This document shows, one piece after another, positions 44,582 to 52,549 of a DNA stretch of 64,000 nucleotides; positions within the stretch are counted from its first letter, which is position 1, and every line of letters starts with the position of its first letter. The notes under the pieces are model-generated. The model was not told where the DNA came from. It searched no databases and saw only the letters and a program-made list of their open reading frames with translations. The stretch lies in the NCBI GenBank assembly GCA_026014725.1, contig JAOZHV010000049.1, positions 62,001-126,000 of the forward strand, read 5' to 3'. Origin of the DNA: Candidatus Bathyarchaeota archaeon. GTDB lineage: Archaea; Thermoproteota; Bathyarchaeia; Bathyarchaeales; Bathycorpusculaceae. The translations under genes were made by a program, and so were the position numbers.

Positions 44582-45241
44582 TTGGTGTTGAGGGCGATTA
44601 TATTTGGTGCACCCGGTTCAGGAAAAGGCACATACGCATCTAGACTTCAAGCAAAGCTAGGCATAGAAGTTATAGTTATGGGTGATATGTTCCGCGAAAT
44701 CCTAAAACAAGACACCGAACTAGGTAAGAAGGTTAAGAGTTACGTTGAGAAAGGGTTGCTTGTTCCCGACGATATAGTCATAGAAACACTAAAACAACGC
44801 TTAGCCAAACTGCCCCAAAACAAAGGTTTCTTGATGGACGGCTATCCCCGCACCCTAAAGCAAGCAGAAACCTTGGAAACAATAACAAAAATCGACGTCA
44901 TACTACTACTAGATGTCCCTGACTGGATAATTATCGAACGCTCATCAACCCGAAGAATCTGCCGAAACTGCAGTACCATCTACAACATCCGCTTCCTGAA
45001 GCCTAAAGTGGAAGGCATCTGCGACAAATGCGGCGGAGAACTATACCAAAGGACTGATGATACTCCTGAAGTTATAAAGCAACGGCTACAAGTTTTCAAA
45101 CAACAAACCCTGCCGATTCTGCAATATTTTAAGGAGAAAAACATACCTGTCATAGTATCCACAACAACATCACTAGAAACACCACCAGAAACCGTAGTTG
45201 AACAAATGATAATTGAACTAAAAAAGCTAAGTATAGTCTAA
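44582..45241 (+). CDS. adk: Adenylate kinase with zinc lid
   Basis: Interconverts ATP+AMP and 2 ADP. IIFGAPGSGKGTYASRL is the P-loop, GDMFREIL and DGYPRTLKQAE bind AMP, and the LID domain contains CRNC and CDKC, a structural zinc site. The 219-residue long-lid form is the bacterial-type enzyme rather than the short archaeal trimeric AdkA. TTG start with GGGAGA ten bases upstream. It overlaps the convergent archease gene by 4 bp. Confidence 0.93.
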   Translation: MVLRAIIFGAPGSGKGTYASRLQAKLGIEVIVMGDMFREILKQDTELGKKVKSYVEKGLLVPDDIVIETLKQRLAKLPQNKGFLMDGYPRTLKQAETLETITKIDVILLLDVPDWIIIERSSTRRICRNCSTIYNIRFLKPKVEGICDKCGGELYQRTDDTPEVIKQRLQVFKQQTLPILQYFKEKNIPVIVSTTTSLETPPETVVEQMIIELKKLSIV

Positions 45242-45687
45242 ATGTCTAAAATAAACTCTAACAGAACCCTGTCAGGTTCCTCAATTATAACCATGCGATG
45301 ATAAGTTACTGCTTTAACAGCAACCTTCTGCGCATGCTTTTGCGGGTTAAATTTTTCGCCCCAAACCTTCGCTTTAATTTTGAAGCCTTCGTTTGTTTCT
45401 TGCCAATCGGTGATTTGAAATTTGGAGTAAAGCATGTTCTCGGTTTCAAACTTTACGAGTAATGCTTCTAGCCAGTTATAGAGAATTGCATATTGGTCTT
45501 CAGCTTCAGCCTCAACGGTTTCTTCTTGGGTTTGCGCAACCTTGCTGGTGTCTGTCATGGTTTCAAACATGGCAAGAGCAGCGTTCTCGTAGGCTTCCTG
45601 CATGGTTGCTCCGTGCGCTCGGATGTAAACGTCTGCTGTGTGCTCTAGAAACTCAAATTTTCCTGCGAATTTGTCGGGTTTAGTCAT
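45238..45687 (-). CDS. Archease, RtcB activator
   Basis: A 149-residue archease. FEFLEHTADVYIRAHG at the N-terminus and VKAVTYHRMVI near the C-terminus carry the conserved aspartate/histidine set that promotes RtcB guanylylation. It lies about 1.8 kb upstream of rtcB, separated by adk and the MBL gene, and may share a transcript with the M42 peptidase gene (26-bp gap). Confidence 0.94.
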   Translation of the reverse strand: MTKPDKFAGKFEFLEHTADVYIRAHGATMQEAYENAALAMFETMTDTSKVAQTQEETVEAEAEDQYAILYNWLEALLVKFETENMLYSKFQITDWQETNEGFKIKAKVWGEKFNPQKHAQKVAVKAVTYHRMVIIEEPDRVLLEFILDI

Positions 45688-45713
45688 GTCTAACTCGCCT
45701 TATTTTTTCAAAG

Positions 45714-46757
45714 CTAGAAGTAATCTGTCACTTTTTGGCTGGCTACTGCTGTGAGTTTTGCCGCGTTTTCTATGTCTTGTAAGTTTAGCATACCAACTGG
45801 GCTGTGGATGTACCGCGTTGGGATTGAGACTACTCCGCTTGGAATTCCTTCTCGTGATAAGAAGATTCTTGCTGCGTCAGTGCTGCCAGGTAAGCCTGCT
45901 TCTAGTTGGAAGGGGATTTTTTCTTGTTCAGCAGTTTGGGTTAGCCAGCGTAAAATTTTTGGCGGCGTGATTAATCCAGCGTCAGAAATTGTTAGCGCTG
46001 GTCCTTTGCCCATTTTGATGCTGGTATCAGTTTCTTTTATTCCTGGGACATCGCCAGTGGTGGTTACATCTAGGGCTAATGCTAAGTCGGGGTCTACACC
46101 GAACGCTGCTGTTGCTGCTCCCCGTAAACCAACTTCTTCTTGAACTGTGCCAACAGCACAGATGGTGTAATCGGTCTTTTGGATGAGTTTTAAGGTTTCA
46201 ATCATGGTGGCGCATCCTGCTCGGTTATCGAATGCCTTGCCGACAGCGATGCCTTTGCCTAGATTTTCATACTTAATGTCGAAGCTTATTGTGTCGCCGA
46301 TTGCTACGCCTTTGTTGGCTGCGTCTTCTTTGCTTTCTGCTCCGATATCGATGAAGAGTTCGTCAAACGTGATGACTTTTTTGCGTTCCTCCTCTTTTTG
46401 CAGGTGTGGTGGTTTTGAACTTATTACTCCTGTGCAATTGCCATCTTTAGTGTGGATTTTTACTTTTTGGGCTTGAAGGATGTGGTCGTCGATGCCGCCG
46501 ATTTTTGCGAATTTTATGAAGCCTTCTTTTGTTATGGCTTTAACCATTAAGCCGATTTCATCCATGTGGGCTGCAAGCATGATTTTTGGCGCTTTTGGTT
46601 TGCCTTTTTTGATGGCTATTACGTTTTCTAGCTTATCCACTAGAATTTCGTCAGTGTATGGTTTGAGAAGTTTAATCATCAGTTCCCTAACTTGGTTTTC
46701 TCTGCCTGTTACGCCGCAGGCGTTTGAGAGTTTTTCTAAGTTCTCGTTTATGGACAA
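45714..46757 (-). CDS. M42-family aminopeptidase
   Basis: Tetrahedral-type dinuclear zinc aminopeptidase of 347 residues. MLAAHMDEIGLMVK holds the first metal histidine and aspartate, GKAFDNRAGC the bridging aspartate, GTVQEEVGLRGA the catalytic glutamates, ALALDVT the next acid and RYIHSPVG the final histidine. These enzymes trim peptides released by the proteasome. Confidence 0.95.
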   Translation of the reverse strand: MSINENLEKLSNACGVTGRENQVRELMIKLLKPYTDEILVDKLENVIAIKKGKPKAPKIMLAAHMDEIGLMVKAITKEGFIKFAKIGGIDDHILQAQKVKIHTKDGNCTGVISSKPPHLQKEEERKKVITFDELFIDIGAESKEDAANKGVAIGDTISFDIKYENLGKGIAVGKAFDNRAGCATMIETLKLIQKTDYTICAVGTVQEEVGLRGAATAAFGVDPDLALALDVTTTGDVPGIKETDTSIKMGKGPALTISDAGLITPPKILRWLTQTAEQEKIPFQLEAGLPGSTDAARIFLSREGIPSGVVSIPTRYIHSPVGMLNLQDIENAAKLTAVASQKVTDYF

Positions 46758-46892
46758 TTAGTTTGCCTTCTTTGCTGTGTGGCTAGATTTTGATGGCTTG
46801 ATTATTAAATGATTGTGGTGCCTTCTTTCTGTAGCTCCCTTTATTTATATTGCAAATAGGCGCTGTGTTAACAGAAGTTTTGTTACTCTGCC

Positions 46893-46919
46893 GATAGACC
46901 CTATCCCCCTATATAAAGC
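46893..46919 (+). promoter_or_regulatory. GATAG-operator promoter, copy 2
   Basis: The perfect palindrome GATAGACCCTATC (46893-46905) is followed by four C and TATATAAA (46910-46917). Upstream sequence TTGTTACTCTGCC is shared with the other copies. It points toward cooC; expected transcription start is near 46942. Confidence 0.65.
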
Positions 46920-46944
46920 GAGTTTGTTGAGGGGTTTTGTGCGC

Positions 46945-47054
46945 TTTACTACGACCATCCAGAAGGCGGGCTTATGGAACTTGGCGGGTTTACTACGACC
47001 AACCTAAGGGGCAAATGTGCAGTAATGGTCGTAGTAGCGTATGGTCGCAGTAAA
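46945..47054 (+). repeat. Fourfold TTTACTACGACCA inverted/direct repeat
   Basis: Direct copies at 46945-46957 and 46989-47001. Inverted copies at 47026-47036 (TGGTCGTAGTA) and 47042-47054 (TGGTCGCAGTAAA, one mismatch). Any direct copy can pair with either inverted copy, so alternative RNA stems or cruciforms are possible. Located in the putative leader of cooC. Confidence 0.75.
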
Positions 47055-47091
47055 AAACCAATGCCAATGGCTTGAAAAACCGCCAACAGCA

Positions 47092-47106
47092 CCTACCCCC
47101 TATAGG
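47092..47106 (+). repeat. CCTA-C5-TATAGG dispersed element, copy 2
   Basis: CCTACCCCCTATAGG, identical to the word at 24475. The upstream flank CTTGAAAAACCGCCAA resembles TTTGAAAAAGCGCCAA before the copy at 60424. Confidence 0.6.
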
Positions 47107-47213
47107 TTTTTGCGCTCCAAACATTGATTGACAAGTTTGCTATCGTTTATTGTGTTTTCTGGCGGAAACGTAAATTAATTGGGCAACTGAATTGTTCTTA
47201 GTTTGTGATTGTT

Positions 47214-47993
47214 ATGAAGGTTGCAGTTTCTGGTAAAGGCGGAGTTGGCAAAACCCTCATTGCTGGCGGTTTAGCCCGTGGCTTTGCTGAACGCAATTAT
47301 AAGACCATCGCTATTGATGCTGATTCTTCTCCGAATTTAGCTTTAACTTTAGGTTTAACCGCTGAGGAAGCACGCAAGATTGTGCCTATTTCTGAGAATA
47401 AGGAGCTTGTGGAATCTAAGACCAGCACGGGTTACAGTGGCGTTTACAATCTAAATTTTAGGGTTGATGACATTGTCAAGGATTATGCTGTTGCTACGCC
47501 GCTTGGTGTGAATTTGATTGTCATGGGGACTGTGCGGTCGATGGGTGCGGGATGCATGTGCGCGCCAACAGCTGTTATTCGTGCTTTGCTTAGGCACCTT
47601 GTGGTTGAGCGTGATGAAGCGGTTGTTTTGGATCTTGAGGCTGGTGTGGAACATATTGGCAGAGGAACCGCAAGGCAGGTGGATGTGTTGCTTATCGTTG
47701 CTGATTCTAACTTGAAGTCGCTTGAGATTGCTAAGCATATTCATGATTTGGCTTCAGCGGCTGGGATGAAGCAGTTGTATCTTGTTGGTAACCGTGTTAT
47801 GAACGCTGAGCAGAAAGAGGCAATAAAGAGTTATGCTGACAAGAATGGTTTGGTGCTTCTTGATTTTGTGCCCTTTGATGCTAAAGTTACGGAGTCTGAT
47901 ATGTTGGGCAAAACTCCGCTATTGAATAAGGAGATTGAGGCGGTTAAGGTCATAGATGGTATATGTGAGCTTTTGTTAAAGAAGACAGCATGA
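47214..47993 (+). CDS. cooC: CooC-type carbon monoxide dehydrogenase maturation ATPase
   Basis: MinD/ParA-type ATPase of 259 residues. MKVAVSGKGGVGKTLIA is the deviant Walker A. MGAGCMCAPTAVIRALL contains the CxC nickel-binding pair, and LDLEAGVEHIGRGTA is the CooC signature distinguishing it from plasmid ParA. It inserts nickel into the C-cluster of CO dehydrogenase, so the organism probably has a CODH/acetyl-CoA synthase, although those subunits are not in this window. ATG 47214 is preferred over GTG 47205. The upstream leader contains the fourfold repeat. Confidence 0.88.
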   Translation: MKVAVSGKGGVGKTLIAGGLARGFAERNYKTIAIDADSSPNLALTLGLTAEEARKIVPISENKELVESKTSTGYSGVYNLNFRVDDIVKDYAVATPLGVNLIVMGTVRSMGAGCMCAPTAVIRALLRHLVVERDEAVVLDLEAGVEHIGRGTARQVDVLLIVADSNLKSLEIAKHIHDLASAAGMKQLYLVGNRVMNAEQKEAIKSYADKNGLVLLDFVPFDAKVTESDMLGKTPLLNKEIEAVKVIDGICELLLKKTA

Positions 47994-48005
47994 CTTGTTT
48001 TTTGG

Positions 48006-48045
48006 TTGTTGTTGTGTGTGACCTCCTTCCCTCTTACAACAACAA
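48006..48045 (+). other. Hairpin after cooC
   Basis: TTGTTGTTGT (48006-48015) pairs perfectly with ACAACAACAA (48036-48045) around a 20-nt pyrimidine-rich loop containing ACCTCCTTCC. It follows the cooC stop by 12 bp and a T-run (47996-48003). It may be a terminator or 3'-end structure. The loop complements a ribosome-binding sequence. Confidence 0.5.
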
Positions 48046-48110
48046 GCTATGGATTGCGTAAAACGTTGTTTTTTGGTTTCTGTTTGCTTTTCGGGTTGCA
48101 GACTGGTTGT

Positions 48111-48145
48111 GCACGCCGCACAAGCGGTGCCGCCGAGAAAGCGGC
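48111..48145 (+). other. Two adjacent GC-rich hairpins
   Basis: GCACGCCGC-ACAA-GCGGTGC (48111-48130, one bulge) and GCCGC-N7-GCGGC (48129-48145) share two bases. GC content is far above the surrounding intergenic sequence. No open frame covers them. They could be part of a small RNA between cooC and the convergent ArsR gene. Confidence 0.4.
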
Positions 48146-48183
48146 TTGAGGCAATGTTGAATAAGCCTACTGCCTGAAAACGG

Positions 48184-48666
48184 TTATTTTGCGGCTTCTT
48201 TTCTTGTGTCGCCCTTGACCTGTGTTGTTGCCATTGCGGTGAGCAGCAAAATCCACGCTAAGACAACACCTATGTAAAGAACAAGCCAAGGGGTCTGTTT
48301 AGTAATGTCCGAGAGTGTTGCAATCAAAGAACCCGCTATAAGAGTAGTTGCAAGCCATAGAATGTTCACGCGTTTTCCCTTCCTCTTTGTTCCTCCAGCC
48401 ATGTTCTCAACAGTTTGTATGGCGAGCAGAGCGTCTTTGCCTTGGTCGGAAAGACCGTATTTTCCGTTAACGTCTGTTTTTATTAATCCGTTAAGTTTGC
48501 TTAGATGATGTTGAAGGTGACCATTGCTCTCGATTTTTACTTTTTTCTTTAACTCGGCAAAGCCCATCACTTCTTCGTCTAAAGCTTTTAGAATAGTTAT
48601 GCGTGTAGGGTGACTTAGAGCATCAAAAACTTCGGTGCGTTTCATCTCTTCTTCTGCATTTTCCAT
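48184..48666 (-). CDS. ArsR-like winged-helix regulator with membrane tail
   Basis: A 160-residue protein. An N-terminal winged helix (EVFDALSHPTRITILKAL; GHLQHHLSKLNGLI) is followed by two hydrophobic helices (about 103-120 and 128-147). A membrane-tethered HTH of this kind is frequent in archaea. No metal-binding cysteines, so the signal is unknown. Convergent with cooC. Confidence 0.82.
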   Translation of the reverse strand: MENAEEEMKRTEVFDALSHPTRITILKALDEEVMGFAELKKKVKIESNGHLQHHLSKLNGLIKTDVNGKYGLSDQGKDALLAIQTVENMAGGTKRKGKRVNILWLATTLIAGSLIATLSDITKQTPWLVLYIGVVLAWILLLTAMATTQVKGDTRKEAAK

Positions 48667-48881
48667 GTGACTGGCTCCTCAAAATGTAACTGCTTACTTT
48701 ACTATTTAATGCCTCTTTTGTAGACTAGACAGTTCACAGACGTTTGATAGCTGAAAGTATTAAATTGTAGAAAATCTTGTGTGCTCTGTCCTCATTCCAC
48801 TAAATAAGTGACAAGTTGGCAGTTAAGACGTGAGTGTAAAGCTTACTCTCCCACCATGGTTTTTCTTTTCAGCCACTAAGG

Positions 48882-49085
48882 TTAAGGTGTCAGAAAGCCA
48901 GCGGCAACAATTACGGCACCTATGATGACCAAGCCAAACGGGAGATTCCCAGTCACGTTTGATTTAAGCGAGAGGGGGCTAAACAGGAGGTTGCCACGTC
49001 GCTTTTCAAAAACAATGTATACACCAGCCAAAATCCCCAGCGCAACCACGATTAAGCCTCCTAAGATGGCAACCACATTAACCAA
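48882..49085 (-). CDS. Small two-helix membrane protein
   Basis: A 67-residue frame with two hydrophobic helices (about 4-27 and 48-65) separated by a basic loop (FEKRRGNLLFSP). The codon pattern and hydrophobic layout look coding, and AGGTGG lies just upstream of the ATG. Function unknown. It is divergent from the SRPBCC-like gene. Confidence 0.55.
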   Translation of the reverse strand: MVNVVAILGGLIVVALGILAGVYIVFEKRRGNLLFSPLSLKSNVTGNLPFGLVIIGAVIVAAGFLTP

Positions 49086-49200
49086 TCGATTTCACCCACC
49101 TTACACAACTACGTATTCACATTTAACAGTTCTTAATTTAGCGATGTGTTGATAGCAAAAATGTAATATAATCACTTTTCACAATGAGGAATTGGTTGCC

Positions 49201-49659
49201 ATGAAGCCTGTACTGGTTAGGTATCATTTCAGCCAGCATTTCTCAAGCCCTGCCAAAAAGGCTTTTGACTGGTGTACAAGCTTTGACTCAGAAGACCCAA
49301 AGTTGATGGGCGGTGAAGAGAACTCTTCTCGCCAAGTAATCCCAATAGCTGAAACTACCCTAATTCTAAGAGACACTTTTCACTTGCCGACGGGAACGGT
49401 GGAAAAGCAAAAGCTTGTGCAACTCTACCCAGAACAGCTGACTTGGGTTTCAACGCACTTGTCAGGACCAAACAGGCACTCCCAATTCCTCTACGTTATT
49501 TCGCCGAAGGGAAGAGGCGCTTCAGTTTTGGATTTTTACGCTAACCACTTAGAATACACAGAAAACGCCGATGCCCGATTGCTTGCCAAGCAACTATGCA
49601 AAGAGGATGCAGCTTTATGGAAGCTCTTGGCAAAGGCGATGGCAAAAGAGTTAAGTTAA
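49201..49659 (+). CDS. SRPBCC/START-like protein
   Basis: A 152-residue protein. VRYHFSQHFSSPAKKAFDWC is the usual strand-helix opening of polyketide-cyclase/START-like proteins. Alternating strands follow (TTLILRDTFHL, KLVQLYPEQLTWVSTHL, SQFLYVISPKGRGASVLDFY), with a long terminal helix. Such folds bind hydrophobic ligands; ligand unknown. ATG 49201 is preferred over TTG 49192. Monocistronic. Confidence 0.68.
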   Translation: MKPVLVRYHFSQHFSSPAKKAFDWCTSFDSEDPKLMGGEENSSRQVIPIAETTLILRDTFHLPTGTVEKQKLVQLYPEQLTWVSTHLSGPNRHSQFLYVISPKGRGASVLDFYANHLEYTENADARLLAKQLCKEDAALWKLLAKAMAKELS

Positions 49660-49677
49660 TGGCAAAATGCGATAATG

Positions 49678-50220
49678 CTACATAAATTCCAAATTAGCGC
49701 TTTGACCATCAAGAGGTATTTCTACATTGTCTAAATAGAGTCTTGGCTTAGGCAACTCTGTAGAAACTGTAGCGTTGCTGATGACTTTTAGTGAATATTT
49801 GAACTCGTTGCCTCCTCCATAACCACTGTATTGGTAAGTGTTGTTTCCATCAACAAGTTCAAAGATATTTTCAGGGTAGGCGTCGATGATTTCAGCTTGC
49901 CGTTTAAACTCTGGTATGATATAGCCATGCCAATATAATGACACTTTTACCTCGACAACATCCCCAACGCTTGCTTTGGTGCAGTTCAAGGTCTTTTCAA
50001 AATAGCTAGCAGTAACATCTGCCTGTGGATTACTATAGCGTATGAGTGTTTGTGCACCGACAAAGACGGCGCTTGAAAGAACAATGATGGTCACCAGTGT
50101 AAGAGCAATCCAAGCGGGTTTTCGCCAGCGAGGCTTTAATGATTTGTTGGCATGTGCAATATTGGTTTCTTTTGGGAGCCAACCACGAAGACGCATCTCC
50201 AATGTTTTCTTTACCTTCAT
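49678..50220 (-). CDS. Membrane-anchored surface protein with RGWLP motif
   Basis: A 180-residue protein with a basic cytoplasmic N-terminus containing RLRGWLPKE (about residues 10-18), one transmembrane helix (about 37-57) and a beta-rich outer domain with sequons (NCT, NNT, NAT). The RGWLP motif is shared with the protein encoded at 52550-53560 in the same operon (RSRGWLPEEP). It overlaps the upstream gene by 4 bp and is the last gene of the HTH/ABC operon. Unknown function; possibly cargo or a partner of the ABC exporter. Confidence 0.68.
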   Translation of the reverse strand: MKVKKTLEMRLRGWLPKETNIAHANKSLKPRWRKPAWIALTLVTIIVLSSAVFVGAQTLIRYSNPQADVTASYFEKTLNCTKASVGDVVEVKVSLYWHGYIIPEFKRQAEIIDAYPENIFELVDGNNTYQYSGYGGGNEFKYSLKVISNATVSTELPKPRLYLDNVEIPLDGQSANLEFM

Positions 50221-50798
50221 GGTTTCGCTTCCTTAACTTGTTTCTTTATGCCTCTAGAAGTCATGTTACCTTTCTTAGGTAGCAGTTTGACGATTAAGCC
50301 TATGCACATTAATGCGATTCCTGCTCCAATTAGTACGATGCTAAGTTGGTGCTTGTCCTTCTCTATGTTTTGCGGGTTGCCTTCTTCAAACTGTAGCCCT
50401 ACTGGGATTGGGCTTGACTCGTTCCCAGTGTTTGTCAAGTAGACTTTGTATTGACCACGGGTTGTAAAATTCACTGGAAAATAATGGGGAGTGATGACAT
50501 CTTTTTCGACTATAGTTTGATTTGTTGTGTCTACCACTTGAACGTGCGCAGGTACAACATATGCATTAGGAAATAATCCCTCAGGCGCACTACTTCGACT
50601 GTTCTCTGCTCTGGCTAATCCAACAGTCAGGTTCCCCGGTCCTACTGGTCCGATTAGGATAATGGTGCATGTGGTTGCATTAACGTCAACTTCGCCGCTT
50701 CCATAAATGCTACTGGCTGTTACATGTTCTGATGAGGAATTCATCAATAGAACTGCACCTGCGATTAGAATACATATGCCTAAACGGGTAAAGTTTAT
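50217..50798 (-). CDS. Secreted, C-terminally anchored protein; probable ATA start
   Basis: Extracytoplasmic domain with many N-X-S/T sequons and a C-terminal transmembrane helix (SIVLIGAGIALMCIGLIV) with basic tail. The first NTG codon, TTG 50747, would start just after a hydrophobic stretch. Reading upstream in frame gives NFTRLGICILIAGAVLLMNS, which looks like a signal peptide. The frame is open to 50807 and has no ATG/GTG/TTG there. ATA 50798 overlaps the permease stop as ATAA, mirroring the ATGA overlaps elsewhere, with GGAGGT 13 bases upstream. Function unknown. Confidence 0.6.
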   Translation of the reverse strand: MNFTRLGICILIAGAVLLMNSSSEHVTASSIYGSGEVDVNATTCTIILIGPVGPGNLTVGLARAENSRSSAPEGLFPNAYVVPAHVQVVDTTNQTIVEKDVITPHYFPVNFTTRGQYKVYLTNTGNESSPIPVGLQFEEGNPQNIEKDKHQLSIVLIGAGIALMCIGLIVKLLPKKGNMTSRGIKKQVKEAKP

Positions 50799-51616
50799 TC
50801 GCGTACTTCAAACCTCCTAGTAAAATACAAGTACATTGGTATCAGAAACATTAGTGCGTAAACAATGGCTAAAACAATAAAATTCCACGCAGGCAAAGTA
50901 GCCTCAAGCGTCATTGGTAGATATTGTGTACCAAGTATCCGACCTAACGATATCAACGGCGCTTTGAATGGCGTAAGAACGAGGTACTCTGCTAGGCTCC
51001 CAATCGCTTCAGCCTTTAGTTGGGTTATGAACCAAGCAAAAAAAGTAATTGCCATAATGGCGAGTGCGGAAGGAATCGTTTTTCTTATCGTCAACGCAAC
51101 TAATGTTGCCAATCCACCGCAAAACATGAACATAAGAAGCATAAACGGCAGAGCCTCACCCATGAGCCCAAGTATGGTAAGTGTTGCGGTAGCATCAGAG
51201 TAATAGTTCAAAAATATAACTAAACTGTTAATTCCCCAAGCCAAAAGTGCCAAAGGGAGCACTACCGCAAAAAACTTGACTATAAATATTGAAAAACGTG
51301 ATACAGGCGAAGACAACAAAGTCTGTATTAGTCCCTGTTCATAATCTCTTGCAAAGGATAACGAAATTAAAATACCGCATAGCAAGCCCAAAAATAATAT
51401 TTGTTGATTCAAAACCGATGAAAGGGATTCTGCTATATCGGAAACAAACGTCGCTTGGAAATCAGGTTGTATAACTATCTGTTGAACTGTTTGGACGCTA
51501 CTGATAGATATTAAAGCGATTAAACCTACAGCTAATTCAAGAATTGGAAAACCCCAAACCTTTCGGATTTCAGCTCTAAACAATTCTATGTCTGTTTTAA
51601 AAAATGTCAGGTTCAT
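50795..51616 (-). CDS. ABC-2 type transporter permease
   Basis: A 273-residue permease with six hydrophobic helices. RDYEQGLIQTLLSSPVSRFS after helix two is the typical ABC-2/NosY-like cytoplasmic coupling segment. It starts 3 bp after the ATPase gene and is coupled to the downstream secreted-protein gene. Probably exports or handles a lipid, peptide or surface component with its ATPase partner; substrate unknown. Confidence 0.88.
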   Translation of the reverse strand: MNLTFFKTDIELFRAEIRKVWGFPILELAVGLIALISISSVQTVQQIVIQPDFQATFVSDIAESLSSVLNQQILFLGLLCGILISLSFARDYEQGLIQTLLSSPVSRFSIFIVKFFAVVLPLALLAWGINSLVIFLNYYSDATATLTILGLMGEALPFMLLMFMFCGGLATLVALTIRKTIPSALAIMAITFFAWFITQLKAEAIGSLAEYLVLTPFKAPLISLGRILGTQYLPMTLEATLPAWNFIVLAIVYALMFLIPMYLYFTRRFEVRE

Positions 51617-51619
51617 AAA

Positions 51620-52510
51620 TTAGCCTCCTTTAACAGCCACCCTAAACAAGGACTCTAAATCATTTCCTGTAGCCTTAACCTCCTCAAGAGATGCGTTAGT
51701 TTGAGCTACAAGCGCAGGCAAACGCAACTTAAATTCTGTAGCATCCTTTACAACTACAAACACATTACCACCATCTAACGACACCTCTTTGATACAATCT
51801 TCACCCTTTAGTAACTCAACAAGAGGGGCTACAGGCTGAACTTTAACCACAAAGACTTGAGACGTAACTTCACTAAGCAACTGCTTTAGCGTTCCCTGCC
51901 GTATCGCCTTTCCTTTATGCATAAGAACAACATGTTCGCAAACTCTTTCTAGTTCAGGCAAGATATGACTTGAAATTAGAAAAGAAAAGCCTTCTTTTTT
52001 AAGCGTATTTATTATCTCAATTACCTGTACCCGTCCTAACGGATCAAGATTTGAGGTAGGCTCGTCAAGAATAACAAGGTCAGGTTTACCTAAAAGTGCG
52101 TGAGCAAGTCCAATTCTCTGCCGCATACCTGCTGAATAGCCTCTGATGCGTCTATGCTGGGCTTCGTTGTCTAGTTCAACAAGCTTTAGAACTTGCTTGC
52201 TTTCGCCAAGAGGGTCTGCGAGTCCTTTTAGTTTAGCCATTAACTTGAGATGCTCAAGCCCAGTGAGGTGATCGTAGAATGCTACTTTCTCATACAAGAT
52301 ACCTATTCGCTGTCTAATTTTTAGCGATTGTTTCCAGCAGTCAAGCCCAAACATCTCTGCTTTACCTGCGTTAGCCTTGATTAAACCGAGGCTTAGCTTG
52401 ATAGCGGTTGTTTTGCCTGCGCCGTTTGGTCCTATTAAGCCATTGATTCCTTTGTATACTTTAAAGTTAAGACCGCTTAACGCTTCGGTATTGTTGAAAC
52501 GTTTGGTCAA
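51620..52510 (-). CDS. ABC-2 transporter ATP-binding protein
   Basis: ABC ATPase of at least 296 residues. Walker A is GPNGAGKTT near residue 32, the signature is YSAGMRQRIGLAHAL, Walker B is LVILDEPTSNLDP and the switch histidine is in ISSHILPELE. The C-terminal extension is typical of ABC-2 exporters. The listed TTG start yields MTKRFNN, cutting off the first strand. In-frame sequence continues upstream to ATA 52549 (VLGVFENLTKRF) directly after the previous stop, where AAGGTGA could act as ribosome binding site for ATA 52543. The true start may therefore be ATA. Confidence 0.9.
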   Translation of the reverse strand: MTKRFNNTEALSGLNFKVYKGINGLIGPNGAGKTTAIKLSLGLIKANAGKAEMFGLDCWKQSLKIRQRIGILYEKVAFYDHLTGLEHLKLMAKLKGLADPLGESKQVLKLVELDNEAQHRRIRGYSAGMRQRIGLAHALLGKPDLVILDEPTSNLDPLGRVQVIEIINTLKKEGFSFLISSHILPELERVCEHVVLMHKGKAIRQGTLKQLLSEVTSQVFVVKVQPVAPLVELLKGEDCIKEVSLDGGNVFVVVKDATEFKLRLPALVAQTNASLEEVKATGNDLESLFRVAVKGG

Positions 52511-52549
52511 ATTTTCAAATACGCCTAAAACTTGTGAGCTTATGCTTAT

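Larger units (their letters stand above)
46758..47213. other. 456-bp noncoding region before cooC
   Basis: No convincing protein gene. From left to right it holds an AT-rich segment (TTTATTTATATTG at 46849-46861), the second GATAG-operator promoter (46893-46919), two direct and two inverted copies of TTTACTACGACCA (46945-47054) and a CCTA-C5-TATAGG element (47092-47106). A transcript from the promoter would have a leader of about 270 nt ahead of cooC. Confidence 0.6.

Noticed and set aside
46813-47007. 64-residue plus-strand reading frame
   Set aside because: It runs through the GATAG-operator promoter and the first TTTACTACGACCA copies, has no ribosome site and resembles no protein.
47214-47993. 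Plasmid-type ParA or a replication-origin partition gene next to the repeats
   Set aside because: The CxC pair and the EAGVEHIGRGT block identify CooC, so the nearby repeats should not be read as parS sites.
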